Numbered from the stretch's first letter, positions 28,285-36,570 are shown. The stretch: DNA of 64,000 nt from Pseudoglutamicibacter cumminsii (GCF_016907775.1 NZ_JAFBCO010000001.1:1984001-2048000), one strand, 5' to 3'. Notes: generated by a model from the letters alone, not told the origin. Made by a program: numbers and translations.

Positions 28285-28779
28285 TTATGGGTCGGTCGGT
28301 GTCGCGTCCGGGTCGATACCGTCCCCGAGCCCGCGCTGGAGTGCTGCTATCTGTCGAGGCTGAGTGTGTGCTCGATCAGATATTGACGTGACCTCACCGG
28401 CCGCGCCTGTGTCTGCGTGTGTGTGATCGTCGTGTGCGTCATTGTGCTCTACCAATAGTCGGATGATCTCGTCCACAGCACGGCGCTGTGGATCAGTGAG
28501 TCGCTCCGACCCCTCACGCGGGACATACGGGTGCGCGACCTCATCGGTCGTCGCCTCCACTATCTCGTCGACCGTCACCCCAAACACCGCCGCAAACGCC
28601 TCCAGCGCTCGCCGGTTCGGCGGGTCTGGGTGCTGTCCCCGCATATACGAGCCTGCCGTCGTAAATGAGATGCGCTGGCCAGCCTCAGCGGCCTTGGCTT
28701 CAATCTCCCTCAGAGACAGGTTCTCGCGGTTCAGCGAGTTCAGGTGGTCGGATAGTCGGCTCACACTCATCACCCTCAT
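28285..28779 (-). CDS. phage repressor (XRE-type HTH)
   Basis: About 162 residues. N-terminal helix-turn-helix (LSLREIEAKAAEAGQRISFTT region), then ALEAFAAVFGVTVDEIVEA, as in actinobacterial XRE repressors; the C-terminal part is long, Asp/His-rich and without a LexA-type Ser/Lys protease. That agrees with inactivation by the ImmA-like neighbour instead of RecA-stimulated self-cleavage. Start uncertain: ATG 28779, ATG 28770 or GTG 28764. Confidence 0.8.
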   Translation of the reverse strand: MRVMSVSRLSDHLNSLNRENLSLREIEAKAAEAGQRISFTTAGSYMRGQHPDPPNRRALEAFAAVFGVTVDEIVEATTDEVAHPYVPREGSERLTDPQRRAVDEIIRLLVEHNDAHDDHTHADTGAAGEVTSISDRAHTQPRQIAALQRGLGDGIDPDATPTDP

Positions 28780-28886
28780 CGATACACAGGACTACACGCA
28801 AGCCTATCTGTGTGTGTCTCAGTCACAAACCACGCCGATGTAATTCCCGGAATCACGCGGAAACACGCGGGGCGTGCCAATCGTAT

Positions 28887-28915
28887 TTGCACACTCGCAT
28901 ACAAGTGTGTAATGT
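28887..28915 (+). promoter_or_regulatory. early rightward promoter with operator
   Basis: -35 TTGCAC (28887-28892), 17-bp spacer, -10 TAATGT (28910-28915). Inverted repeat CACACT-N8-AGTGTG (28890-28909) fills the spacer and is a likely repressor/Cro operator. A weaker leftward promoter (TTGTGA, 16 bp, TAGGCT on the minus strand, -35 at 28823-28828) would serve the repressor. Confidence 0.7.
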
Positions 28916-28969
28916 GTAGACCGTACCCGCACAGCACGCACACTCCACACATTCGGAGAGGAGGCACAC

Positions 28970-29227
28970 ATGACGACCACCTACCAGGACACCGCACGCG
29001 GCTTCACCGCACGCCCACAGAAACAGCAGATCCGGCTCGCGATGAAGTTCAACCGCTGGACGAACGCAGAGCTAGCACGCCGCGCTGGGATCAGCCCAGG
29101 CACCGTCGGAAACGTCCTCGGGGCGCGCGCGACCTGCAACCCAGAGACCGCGGCGAAGATCGCTGACGCGCTCAATGTCGATACCACAGACCTTTTCACG
29201 CTCGAGCCGATCACATACGCGGCTTAA
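28970..29227 (+). CDS. Cro-like XRE-family regulator
   Basis: 85 residues; HTH with WTNAELARRAGISPGTVGNV and TAAKIADALNVDTTDLFTL. Divergent from the repressor, first gene of the rightward transcript, with a strong GGAGAGGAGG ribosome site. Expected to act as the lytic-side switch protein. Confidence 0.85.
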   Translation: MTTTYQDTARGFTARPQKQQIRLAMKFNRWTNAELARRAGISPGTVGNVLGARATCNPETAAKIADALNVDTTDLFTLEPITYAA

Positions 29228-29234
29228 CACAAAA

Positions 29235-29267
29235 GGTCCCCCCACGCACCTACAGCGTGGAGGGACC
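29235..29267. terminator. hairpin after cro
   Basis: Stem GGTCCC-C-CCACGC / GCGTGG-A-GGGACC with a seven-base loop ACCTACA. There is no U-tract on the plus side; on the minus side the stem is followed by TTTTGTGTT, so it would stop antisense transcripts. It may instead act as an early-operon attenuator. Confidence 0.5.
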
Positions 29268-29313
29268 CAGGAGACCCACACGGTCTCGATCACACACAGT
29301 AAGGATACCAAAA

Positions 29314-29469
29314 ATGTTGACCTTCCTAATCATCCTCGCGGTCGCGATCTCATTCGCGATCCTCATCGGCGCCGCGATCATCGCCACCGCACCCGACATC
29401 CTCGGAATCGAGCGACGCGCACCGCGGCACCGCGCCGAGCCACGCGGCAAGAAGGCGGTGAGCCGATGA
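29314..29469 (+). CDS. small single-pass membrane protein
   Basis: 51 residues: an N-terminal hydrophobic helix (LTFLIILAVAISFAILIGAA) and a short, very basic cytosolic tail (RRAPRHRAEPRGKK). AAGGA lies 8 nt upstream of the ATG. Unknown function. Early membrane microproteins next to cro are sometimes superinfection-exclusion factors; that is inference. Confidence 0.7.
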   Translation: MLTFLIILAVAISFAILIGAAIIATAPDILGIERRAPRHRAEPRGKKAVSR

Positions 29470-29606
29470 GACGCCCCACGGTCTACGACGAACAGGGCTA
29501 TCCGCGCGTGTGGGCGGTCCTCGCAGGGACTGCAGGGCTCCTCGCGACCCCGTACGCGCTCATGTGGGTATCAGTACAGCTCGCACGCCTCTTCGGCACG
29601 ATCTAG
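29466..29606 (+). CDS. small single-pass membrane protein
   Basis: 46 residues; a hydrophilic N-terminus (MRRPTVYDEQGYPR) and one hydrophobic helix (VLAGTAGLLATPYALMWVSV). Overlaps the previous gene by ATGA, so the pair is translationally coupled. No recognised family. Confidence 0.65.
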   Translation: MRRPTVYDEQGYPRVWAVLAGTAGLLATPYALMWVSVQLARLFGTI

Positions 29607-29618
29607 GAGACACACGCG

Positions 29619-29804
29619 ATGACTCTCACAGTGCAGCAGGTAGCCGACCGGCTCCAGATCTCGCCCTATGTCGCGCGGCAGATGGTCCAGCGCGGCGACA
29701 TCCAAGGATTCAAACTCACCGATTCACCGCGGGCGCAGTGGCGTATCCCAGCCCGCGAACTCGAAAACTACATCCAGCGGCGGACAGCCGCGACCACACT
29801 CTAG
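29619..29804 (+). CDS. MerR-type HTH (helix-turn-helix_17) protein, possible excisionase
   Basis: 61 residues: TLTVQQVADRLQISPYVARQM and WRIPARELENYIQRR are the winged-HTH pattern of HTH_17/Xis-like proteins. As a small DNA-binding protein in the early operon of a tyrosine-integrase prophage it could be the recombination directionality factor, but a regulator is equally possible. Confidence 0.7.
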   Translation: MTLTVQQVADRLQISPYVARQMVQRGDIQGFKLTDSPRAQWRIPARELENYIQRRTAATTL

Positions 29805-29813
29805 GAGATACAC

Positions 29814-30854
29814 ATGACCACGACTACTAAAGCCCGGCCGTTGTGGGGGTGCCCGGCCGCGACCCTCACACTCCCAGTCGACGCCCCACAAGACGCTTGG
29901 CACGCCCAGCGCGCGACGGGTGTCGGCGGGTCCGAGATCGGCGTCATCGCAGGCCTCGTCACCTACCCGGGCACGAACCGGTACACGCTGTGGCAGGAGA
30001 AGACCGGCGAAGCCACCGACCCCGTTTACGATCAGGCGACCCTCGACCGATTCCGATTCGGGCACGCGATGGAGGACACCCTCGCGGCATGGTGGAGCGA
30101 GGACACCGGCCTCACTACCCGCCGGGCAGGCTCCTACCGGTCGAAGACCGTCGAGTATGCGCTCGCTAACCCAGACCGGCTCACGTCGGATGGTGGCGTG
30201 CTGGAGATCAAGACCACCAGCGGCTACACCGACACCGGGAAAACCTATCTAGCGGGGGATGTGCCGGCACAGCATTACGCGCAGGCGAACTGGTACGCCG
30301 GCGTACTCGGTAGGCGCGGGCCACTGCATTTCATCGCGCTCGTCGACCGGACACCAGTCATACTCCAACGCGACCCAGACCCGGAGCTCTACCGGGAGCA
30401 TGTCGCGGCGGCGGGCGAGTTCTGGGAGCACGTCACCACCAAGACCGCCCCAGAGACGTTACTCGCGGACATGACCGACTCGGAGCTAGCCGCACGCTAC
30501 CCAGCCAGCGAGCCAGACACGGTCGCAGTCGCGCAGGTCGATTTCCTGGTGCGTGACGAGCTCACACGACGCACCGCAGCCATGGAGCAGAAGAAGGCGG
30601 CGGAGGCTGAGATCAAACGCATCGACACCGCACTCAAAGCCGAGATCGGTGACCGGGAATACCTCGCGCTACCGGACGGTGAGAGGGTCGCCCGCTGGCA
30701 GACCGTCGCCGGCCGTAAACGCCTCGATACTGACCGGCTCCTCGCCGACTACTGCGAACTCGCCGGGATCAGCACCGACACCAGCGAGTACGGCGACATC
30801 CTCGACCGATACACCACCCACGGGAAGCCATCCCGCCGCTTCACGATCATCTAA
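29814..30854 (+). CDS. YqaJ-family viral recombinase/exonuclease
   Basis: 346 residues. Lambda-exonuclease-like nuclease: TGVGGSEIGVIAGL, FRFGHAMEDTLAAWW (Glu), LANPDRLTSDGGVLEIKTTSG (Asp, then E-x-K), and YAQANWYAG. It would resect double-stranded ends 5' to 3' for the RecT annealase encoded 9 bp downstream. The C-terminal third contains a coiled region (EQKKAAEAEIKRIDTAL). Confidence 0.9.
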   Translation: MTTTTKARPLWGCPAATLTLPVDAPQDAWHAQRATGVGGSEIGVIAGLVTYPGTNRYTLWQEKTGEATDPVYDQATLDRFRFGHAMEDTLAAWWSEDTGLTTRRAGSYRSKTVEYALANPDRLTSDGGVLEIKTTSGYTDTGKTYLAGDVPAQHYAQANWYAGVLGRRGPLHFIALVDRTPVILQRDPDPELYREHVAAAGEFWEHVTTKTAPETLLADMTDSELAARYPASEPDTVAVAQVDFLVRDELTRRTAAMEQKKAAEAEIKRIDTALKAEIGDREYLALPDGERVARWQTVAGRKRLDTDRLLADYCELAGISTDTSEYGDILDRYTTHGKPSRRFTII

Positions 30855-30863
30855 GGAGACACA

Positions 30864-31703
30864 ATGAGCGAGATCACACACACTCAGGCAGGGTCAGACC
30901 TAGCCATCACCGACGACCAGACGACATTCACCCCCGTACAGGTCGCCGCGCTCCAGCACATCGGCGTCGCGACCAACTCCCCGGCGGACGTCGCGATCCT
31001 CTTCCACCAGGCGAAGCGCACCGGCCTCGACCCTTTCAAGCGCGAGATCTACATGATCACCCGCAAGACGAAAGACGGGACACGCAAGCCGACGATCCAG
31101 ACCGGGATCGACGGATTCTACGCGATCGCTCGCCGCGCCGCCGCCGCCGACGGCACCACCTTCGGCATCCCGGAGACCTACTGGTGCGGGAATGACGGGG
31201 TGTGGCGTGATGTATGGCTGCCATCCCAGCCGCCAGCCGCGGCGAAGGTCGTCGTCACCCGCGGGGACGCGACATTTACGACGGTCGCGCTGACACGTGA
31301 GTACATGGCGCCAGGCCCGATGTGGCAGAAGATGCCGGCCCGGATGATCGCTAAGTGCGCTGAGGCGCTCGCTATCCGGAAGGCTTTCCCGGATGTGACG
31401 TCAGGCCTGTACACGTCGGAGGAGATGGCGCAGGCAGGCCCAGGCGACCAGCCACAGCAGGCACCGCAGCAGGCACCTGCTCAGGGGCCGGCTGAGTCCG
31501 TCGGCGACCTGGTCTCGCTCCTACCGGACGCGACGACCCTCGACGAGGTCACCGATATCGCCCGCCGCCTCACCCAGATCAACGCACCCGCCGACGCTAT
31601 CGAGAAGGCACGCGCCCGATGGACCGAGATCAACGACCACACCACCAGCGACAGCGAGGAAGCTGACGTGGTGGAGGATGCGGAGGAGGTCGACGCCGCA
31701 TGA
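30864..31703 (+). CDS. recT: RecT-family single-strand annealing protein
   Basis: 279 residues. Pattern QVAALQHIGVATNSPADVAI, FHQAKRTGLDPFKREIYMI, GIDGFYAIARRAA and KCAEALAIRKAFPDV is diagnostic. It anneals complementary strands in phage recombination with the YqaJ nuclease. C-terminus is Gln/Pro-rich then acidic ([15 protein letters not shown]). Confidence 0.95.
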   Translation: MSEITHTQAGSDLAITDDQTTFTPVQVAALQHIGVATNSPADVAILFHQAKRTGLDPFKREIYMITRKTKDGTRKPTIQTGIDGFYAIARRAAAADGTTFGIPETYWCGNDGVWRDVWLPSQPPAAAKVVVTRGDATFTTVALTREYMAPGPMWQKMPARMIAKCAEALAIRKAFPDVTSGLYTSEEMAQAGPGDQPQQAPQQAPAQGPAESVGDLVSLLPDATTLDEVTDIARRLTQINAPADAIEKARARWTEINDHTTSDSEEADVVEDAEEVDAA

Positions 31704-31960
31704 CCACCACCACTAAATACGAGCCACGCCTAACCCACGATCACGGCATCACAGCTGCGTGCTCCTGCGGCACCCGCACCCGTCACCAGTGGGTGACCGA
31801 CTGCCCAGCCACAGTCCAGGCAGAGGACGGCTACAGCGAGGTCACGATCCACTCCTACGGGAACGAGCTAGAGATCTCACGCGAAGACGCCTGGATGTTG
31901 GCACAGAACATTCTCGCGACGCTCGACGCGACCACCTACCAATTCGACCGATTCAAATAA
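31700..31960 (+). CDS. phage protein of unknown function
   Basis: 86 residues. Start overlaps the recT stop (ATGA). Visible: a [15 protein letters not shown] cluster of three Cys, possibly a small zinc site, and an alpha-helical C-terminus. Placed between recT and ssb, so probably part of the recombination module. Not recognised. Confidence 0.75.
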   Translation: MTTTTKYEPRLTHDHGITAACSCGTRTRHQWVTDCPATVQAEDGYSEVTIHSYGNELEISREDAWMLAQNILATLDATTYQFDRFK

Positions 31961-31979
31961 CCCGAAAGGACACAGAGTA

Positions 31980-32477
31980 ATGACTGAAACGATGATCACT
32001 GTTGTCGGCAACCTCACGGCAGACCCTGAGCTGCGGTTCACCCCCGCGGGCGTGGCGGTAGCGAACTTCACGGTCGCCTCAACCCCACGCTCCTACGACA
32101 AGCAACAGCAGCAGTGGGTCGACGGTGAAGCCCTGTTTATGCGGTGCAGTGTGTGGCGTGACTATGCGGAGAACGTCGCCGAATCACTCACTAAGGGTGC
32201 CCGGGTCATCGCTACCGGGAAGCTTAGGGCCCGCTCATACCAGGACCGGGACGGCGACCAGCGGACGGCGTGGGAGCTGGAGGTAGACGAGGTCGGCCCT
32301 GCGTTGCGGTATGCGACGGCTCAGCCGGTGCGCACCCCGATGAAGAACAGCTCTGGCGGGCAGGCGTGGCCGGGACAGCAACAGCAAACCCAGCAGACAC
32401 AGCCACAACAGCCACAACCACAGCAGCAGGGCTGGGACCTACCCGCCGGAACCCCGCAAGCCGCTCCACCGTTCTAA
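31980..32477 (+). CDS. ssb: single-stranded DNA-binding protein
   Basis: 165 residues. OB fold from [20 protein letters not shown] to [14 protein letters not shown]. The linker is Gln-rich (about 20 Gln). The terminal peptide is AAPPF and lacks the acidic DDxxxF tip by which SSB recruits partners, so it may not dock host SSB-binding proteins in the usual way. Confidence 0.93.
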   Translation: MTETMITVVGNLTADPELRFTPAGVAVANFTVASTPRSYDKQQQQWVDGEALFMRCSVWRDYAENVAESLTKGARVIATGKLRARSYQDRDGDQRTAWELEVDEVGPALRYATAQPVRTPMKNSSGGQAWPGQQQQTQQTQPQQPQPQQQGWDLPAGTPQAAPPF

Positions 32478-32518
32478 ACCACACCACACCCGGCTAGCCA
32501 AGAAAGGAGACACCCCGC

Positions 32519-33247
32519 ATGACGAAACAACGGGACCGCGCGTGCCGATACGTGGAGCCACCCAACGCCAAAACACAGCGCTACGACACCCACAAGCAGG
32601 CATATATCTACGCGACACAATGCGCAACCACGGTTGAGGAATGGCGGCCTATCCCAGGCTACGAACCCCGTTACCTCGTATCGAACCACGGCCGTTTGAA
32701 GAACACAGAAACCGGCCGTTACGTCGGCACTAGGGAGCACGGCGGCACCGGCTACATACGAGCAACCATCTACAAACAAGGCGCAACCAAACCAACCCGC
32801 GCCCGCGTCCACGTCTTGGTTGCGGCCGCGTTCCTCGGACCAAGACCCGCCGGGCTCGACATCTGCCACACCGACTCCAACCCCGGCAACAACCACATCG
32901 GGAACCTACGCTACGACACCCGCGGCGCAAACATAGCGGACGCGAAACACGCGCAAACACGATGCGCTAACGGGCACCCATGGAACACACAGACCCGTTA
33001 CGTGAGGGCTGACGGCGGCGGCTGGAAATGCCGCATCTGCAGGAACGAAGGAATCGCACGCTACCGGGCACGCACGGCCGGGCACATCACGAAAGGCAGG
33101 CGCTCATGGGCATCACGACATGCCGCGGCTGGAACGGGACCGTACACGGCTACCTACACCACCAACAGCACGGAACCGCGCCGTGTATCGGATGCGTTAC
33201 GGCGTGGCGGCAATACCAGGCACGCACCAAACCGAACCGGCGGTTAG
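32519..33247 (+). CDS. NUMOD4-HNH endonuclease
   Basis: 242 residues by frame. NUMOD4 motif (EWRPIPGYEPRYLVSNHGRL), then HNH-type VHVLVAAAFLGPRPAGLDIC-H and NHIGNLRYDT, then a C-x2-C zinc segment (CANGHPW, CRICRNEG). The last ~45 residues overlap the next gene in another frame and look non-native, so the functional protein may end earlier. Shares a 26-bp identical DNA block with the second HNH gene. Confidence 0.8.
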   Translation: MTKQRDRACRYVEPPNAKTQRYDTHKQAYIYATQCATTVEEWRPIPGYEPRYLVSNHGRLKNTETGRYVGTREHGGTGYIRATIYKQGATKPTRARVHVLVAAAFLGPRPAGLDICHTDSNPGNNHIGNLRYDTRGANIADAKHAQTRCANGHPWNTQTRYVRADGGGWKCRICRNEGIARYRARTAGHITKGRRSWASRHAAAGTGPYTATYTTNSTEPRRVSDALRRGGNTRHAPNRTGG

Positions 33248-33378
33248 GGCTCGCTACGTGGCCGCTATGCGGGGCAGAACACCCATACACGCCCGCCGGC
33301 TACACCTGGCACCAAGCAACCGGAACCCCGCCGTGTATCGGCTGCGAAACCGCACACAACGAAACCACACCATCATGA
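33106..33378 (+). CDS. small Cys/His-rich protein with two zinc-type modules
   Basis: 90 residues. Two copies of the module C-xn-GY-x2-H-x3-G-T-x-P-C-x2-C: TVHGYLHHQQHGTAPCIGC and TPAGYTWHQATGTPPCIGC. The spacing is that of a four-ligand zinc knuckle. Starts inside the HNH gene with AAAGGCAGG upstream, ends by ATGA overlap with the next gene. Function unknown; first of a coupled set carrying the same module. Confidence 0.7.
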   Translation: MGITTCRGWNGTVHGYLHHQQHGTAPCIGCVTAWRQYQARTKPNRRLGLATWPLCGAEHPYTPAGYTWHQATGTPPCIGCETAHNETTPS

Positions 33379-33740
33379 ACCAGACCGAACAGAGCCTACA
33401 CAACTGGATCACCGACCGGCGCGCCCGCGAACGAACCAGAAACCAGCCGGCCCTAACAATCCACCAAGCACACGCAAACGCTAAACGCATCATGACCGCC
33501 GCACAGAAAGAAGCGGATAAAGCACGGTGTGAAGCGAAACAACGGCTAAGCGATGCAACACACTTCGCGGTCACCATCCAGCGACGCCGCGCAATCCTAG
33601 CGCAAGCAGACCTGAAACACCGCGCCATGAAGCAGCAACGGCAACGCTCACGACAGGCCCAACCCGAACGATGCGGCGTTTGTGGTGACTGGACACTAAA
33701 CGACCACTGCAACACGTGCCAACGAAAGAAACGACCATGA
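33375..33740 (+). CDS. basic coiled-coil protein with C-terminal zinc ribbon
   Basis: 121 residues. Long Lys/Arg/Gln-rich helix (AQKEADKARCEAKQRL, QQRQRSRQAQ) followed by CGVCGDWTLNDHCNTC, a four-Cys zinc site. ATGA overlaps at both ends. Looks like a nucleic-acid-binding protein; not recognised. Confidence 0.65.
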   Translation: MNQTEQSLHNWITDRRARERTRNQPALTIHQAHANAKRIMTAAQKEADKARCEAKQRLSDATHFAVTIQRRRAILAQADLKHRAMKQQRQRSRQAQPERCGVCGDWTLNDHCNTCQRKKRP

Positions 33741-34048
33741 CCATGACTAGCACTGTCTACAGCTACCGCGGCCGGAACCGTGACATCACATGCGGAGACG
33801 CGACCGGGACACCAAGAGGATACCGGAGACACTACCGGCGCGGTGAACCTGCCTGTGACCTATGCCGTGAAGCAGAACGGTTACGGAGCATACAGCGGCG
33901 AAACAAAATCCGGGAAGAACACGAACGCAGAACCGGGGGACGCAAACACCCTACCGGGTTCGACCTTGACGCGACCAAACGAGCGCTAGACCGATACCTA
34001 CAGGCCCGCAGAGAACGGAAACAAAAGGCAGGTGCCGACCGTGGTTGA
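33737..34048 (+). CDS. small Cys/His-rich protein with one zinc-type module
   Basis: 103 residues. Module CGDATGTPRGYRRHYRRGEP-x-C-x2-C early in the protein, then a strongly basic helix (RRNKIREEHERR; RERKQK). Coupled to both neighbours by overlapping starts and stops. Confidence 0.65.
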   Translation: MTMTSTVYSYRGRNRDITCGDATGTPRGYRRHYRRGEPACDLCREAERLRSIQRRNKIREEHERRTGGRKHPTGFDLDATKRALDRYLQARRERKQKAGADRG

Positions 34049-34424
34049 ACGGAACTATTTACAAGCCCGCGGCGCATCCATCACCGCACCCACCAGCTAC
34101 CGCACATTCAAACCCTACGTGTACAGGGGCGCGGAACCATGGACCCCACCGACCAAACCAGAAAACCACTACACCTGCGAGACCACAGGTAAACGAGCCA
34201 CCACCTACACCTACAGGCAGCACCTCAACCAGGGGGAGCCGGCCTGCACGCCGTGCCAGGTGTTCAGTCGTCTGTTACAGCGGCGGCGTGAACAGCACCG
34301 CACCGTTGGCGTGTACTGCGAGGCACCGAAACCATGTAGCCCGGAAGGCTACGCGTGGCACCAACACCAAGGCGAAACACCTTGCCCCGAATGCACCCGA
34401 TACCACCAAAAGGAAAACGAATGA
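34041..34424 (+). CDS. small Cys/His-rich protein with two zinc-type modules
   Basis: 127 residues from GTG 34041, which overlaps the preceding stop. Modules: CETTGKRATTYTYRQHLNQG-x-PACTPC (degenerate GY) and SPEGYAWHQHQGETPCPEC. Same family as the 33106 and 33737 products. Unknown function; in a phage early operon a DNA/RNA-binding or host-takeover role is possible. Confidence 0.65.
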   Translation: MVERNYLQARGASITAPTSYRTFKPYVYRGAEPWTPPTKPENHYTCETTGKRATTYTYRQHLNQGEPACTPCQVFSRLLQRRREQHRTVGVYCEAPKPCSPEGYAWHQHQGETPCPECTRYHQKENE

Positions 34425-34852
34425 CTGATTACGCAGACGTTATTGACCACACCTTCGACACAGTCATGACCACGATCAGGTACACAGTCGACGCCCCATC
34501 CCCACAGCAGGTGGACCTCATCGTCATGCTCGCCAAGATAATCGAAGCAGCTAGCGGAGTTATCAAAAATAACGTGGCCAGGGATCTCCCACACAGCGCC
34601 GGGCTCAAACGGCATCTAGCCGATAGCGAGGTAGACCCGAACATAATCACAGCCGCATACGCCGCGGACCACATCTATGAGTATGTCGACGTGATCCTAG
34701 GACCTTGGAACCGTGATACAGCGAGCTGGGACGCCGATGAACGTGAGACAGTCGTATCAGTCATCCTGAGTGTCTCGTTTGAGTTGGGGAAGCTCCAGGG
34801 CGAGCTGCGGGGCCGGGCTGGATGTCACTGTAGCGACTGCCTGCCGTTCTAA
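34421..34852 (+). CDS. phage protein of unknown function, acidic, C-terminal Cys cluster
   Basis: 143 residues, ATGA overlap with the previous gene. Predicted mostly helical, acidic; ends RGRAGCHCSDCLPF, a three-Cys cluster. Not recognised. Last of the coupled set; 65 bp then separate it from the methyltransferase. Confidence 0.7.
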   Translation: MTDYADVIDHTFDTVMTTIRYTVDAPSPQQVDLIVMLAKIIEAASGVIKNNVARDLPHSAGLKRHLADSEVDPNIITAAYAADHIYEYVDVILGPWNRDTASWDADERETVVSVILSVSFELGKLQGELRGRAGCHCSDCLPF

Positions 34853-34917
34853 ACCCCACCCCACCCGCGGGCGCATCTCAATAACGGGCGCGCCCGCGAC
34901 CCTACCCAGGAAACACC

Positions 34918-35835
34918 ATGACCCACAGCCTCAAAACCCTACGGGCGCAATTCCGTGCAGTCGGGAAATTCCATACACCGCCCGAGCTAGCCCTAAAACT
35001 CCGGTCATATATCCCCGACACCCCCGCGGCCGTCTATGACCCGACATGCGGCGCAGGCGCCCTCCTATCCGTCTTCCCTGACACGACAGAGAAATACGGG
35101 CAGGACATCGACCAAGCAGCCCTCGAAGACGCCGCCGCTATCCCCGGTATGCGGACAGCGCACGGCGACGTACTCACCCACCCCGCGTGGCTGGACCAGC
35201 GGTTCGACGCGATCGTCGCTAACCCTCCGTTCAGCATCAGGTGGGAGCCACGCACCGATGAGCGATTCGAGAGCGCCCCTACGATCCCTACCCAATCACG
35301 CGCCGACTACGCATTCCTGCTGCATATCCTGCACATGCTCACCGATACCGGGACCGCCGCCGTGCTGTCATTCCCCGGCGTCTTATACCGCGGGGCACGT
35401 GAAGCGAAGCTCCGCGCCTGGATGGTCGAGCAGGGCTGGATCCACCGCGTAGTGCGTGTCCCCGGCGACACGTTCGAGGACACCGCGATCGAGACCGCGA
35501 TCCTCATCCTCAGAAAGTCGCCCGCCGCGACTGAGGTCATATTCGAAGATCTCGAGACCGGTGACACCCACACCGCGACCCTCGACGACATCCGCGCCCA
35601 GGACTACATACTCTCACCCCGCACCTACATCCCCGCTCCCGTGGATGACACGCCACCGGTCGACCCGTGGGAGCTAGAGCAGGCCGCGCGCCGCAATACC
35701 GTGCGTCAGCTGCGAGACCAGATAGGCATGTCGCGGATGGTCGCCGCGATAGAGCGGTGGCCGATAGAGCCGTTCCTGGACGACCTAGACACGGTCCTAG
35801 TCGAGGCCCGCGCCACCCCACTACCGAACCTCTAG
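34918..35835 (+). CDS. orphan DNA N6-adenine methyltransferase
   Basis: 305 residues. SAM-binding motif DPTCGAGALL, and catalytic motif NPPF (IVANPPFSIRW) place it in the N6-adenine HsdM-like group. No endonuclease or specificity subunit lies nearby, so it is probably a self-modification enzyme protecting phage DNA against host restriction. A C-terminal extension (about 70 residues) could carry target recognition. Confidence 0.88.
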   Translation: MTHSLKTLRAQFRAVGKFHTPPELALKLRSYIPDTPAAVYDPTCGAGALLSVFPDTTEKYGQDIDQAALEDAAAIPGMRTAHGDVLTHPAWLDQRFDAIVANPPFSIRWEPRTDERFESAPTIPTQSRADYAFLLHILHMLTDTGTAAVLSFPGVLYRGAREAKLRAWMVEQGWIHRVVRVPGDTFEDTAIETAILILRKSPAATEVIFEDLETGDTHTATLDDIRAQDYILSPRTYIPAPVDDTPPVDPWELEQAARRNTVRQLRDQIGMSRMVAAIERWPIEPFLDDLDTVLVEARATPLPNL

Positions 35836-35854
35836 ACAGACAGGAAACCCCACC

Positions 35855-36346
35855 ATGACGCATGTTGACACGGTACGGATCGAGTCAGACCCGCACTACA
35901 CGATCACACGCGCCGGCACAGTCACCAACACCAAGACCGGCCGCGCATTAAAACCATTCCCACGCGGGAAAGCTAACGGCCTATCCGTAGACCTACCCAG
36001 CGGCACCCACTATGTGCACACGCTCGTTGCGGCCGCGTTCCTCGGACCAAGGCCGGAAGGTCACGACATCATCCACCTAGACGGCGACCAAGTGAACCTA
36101 CACGCAGACAACCTCGCATACGTGACCAGGTCCGAACGTGTACGAGACCAGCACAACCAACGCCGCCGCGCCCGCCGCCAAATCAAAGGAGTAAACACCA
36201 TGACTAACACCCCTAACCCAGGCATTGAAGGTACATCACCCCGGAGTTCTGGAGAACACCCGGCATCGATAAGGTCAGCGCCCTGGGCCGTTTGCTGTAC
36301 ATCGCGATGCACACGTGGGCAGACAATCACGGCCGCGGGTTACTAG
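35855..36346 (+). CDS. HNH endonuclease-like protein (NUMOD4/HNH paralogue)
   Basis: 163 residues by frame. VHTLVAAAFLGPRPEGHDII-H and NLHADNLAYVT are the HNH core; the N-terminal NUMOD4-like part is short. The frame runs through the start of the next gene without a stop; the last ~45 residues (after ATG 36200) result from a frameshift and are probably not meaningful. Homing-type gene related to the one at 32519. Confidence 0.7.
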   Translation: MTHVDTVRIESDPHYTITRAGTVTNTKTGRALKPFPRGKANGLSVDLPSGTHYVHTLVAAAFLGPRPEGHDIIHLDGDQVNLHADNLAYVTRSERVRDQHNQRRRARRQIKGVNTMTNTPNPGIEGTSPRSSGEHPASIRSAPWAVCCTSRCTRGQTITAAGY

Positions 36347-36570
36347 ACCCCGATAACCTCAACCGGCACGCATTCCACCGCGACCGGCTCAGCCGCTACA
36401 GGATCACCCTAGAGCTAGCTGAAATCCCGACAGTGTTCCCAGTGACCTACTACACCGTGAACGGCGTCGATTACTACCAGATCGACAACTGGAAACTAAC
36501 CCAGGGCGAACCGAACACACCACCGGTATACCCAAGCCCGGACCACCCAGACGCAACCCAAATCCCATAG
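36200..36570 (+). pseudogene. frameshifted copy of the replication-initiator DNA-binding domain
   Basis: ATG 36200 has a strong AAAGGAG 8 nt upstream and reads MTNTPNPGIEG, then loses frame. In the -1 frame from 36232 the sequence continues YITPEFWRTPGIDKV and GRLLYIAMHTWADNHGRG, which matches KPEFW and ARLLFIALWNWADDHGRG of the next gene. One added T at 36231/36232 restores a continuous frame to TAG 36568-36570. A truncated product could start at TTG 36292 or ATG 36307. It lacks the C-terminal half. Confidence 0.75.

Noticed and set aside
26702-28779. Integration-dependent immunity (attP inside the repressor gene)
   Set aside because: The core lies beyond the integrase stop codon, outside the repressor, so integration does not truncate the repressor.
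36225-36240. Programmed frameshift joining the two frames at 36230
   Set aside because: No slippery heptamer or following structure is visible; a one-base deletion explains it better.
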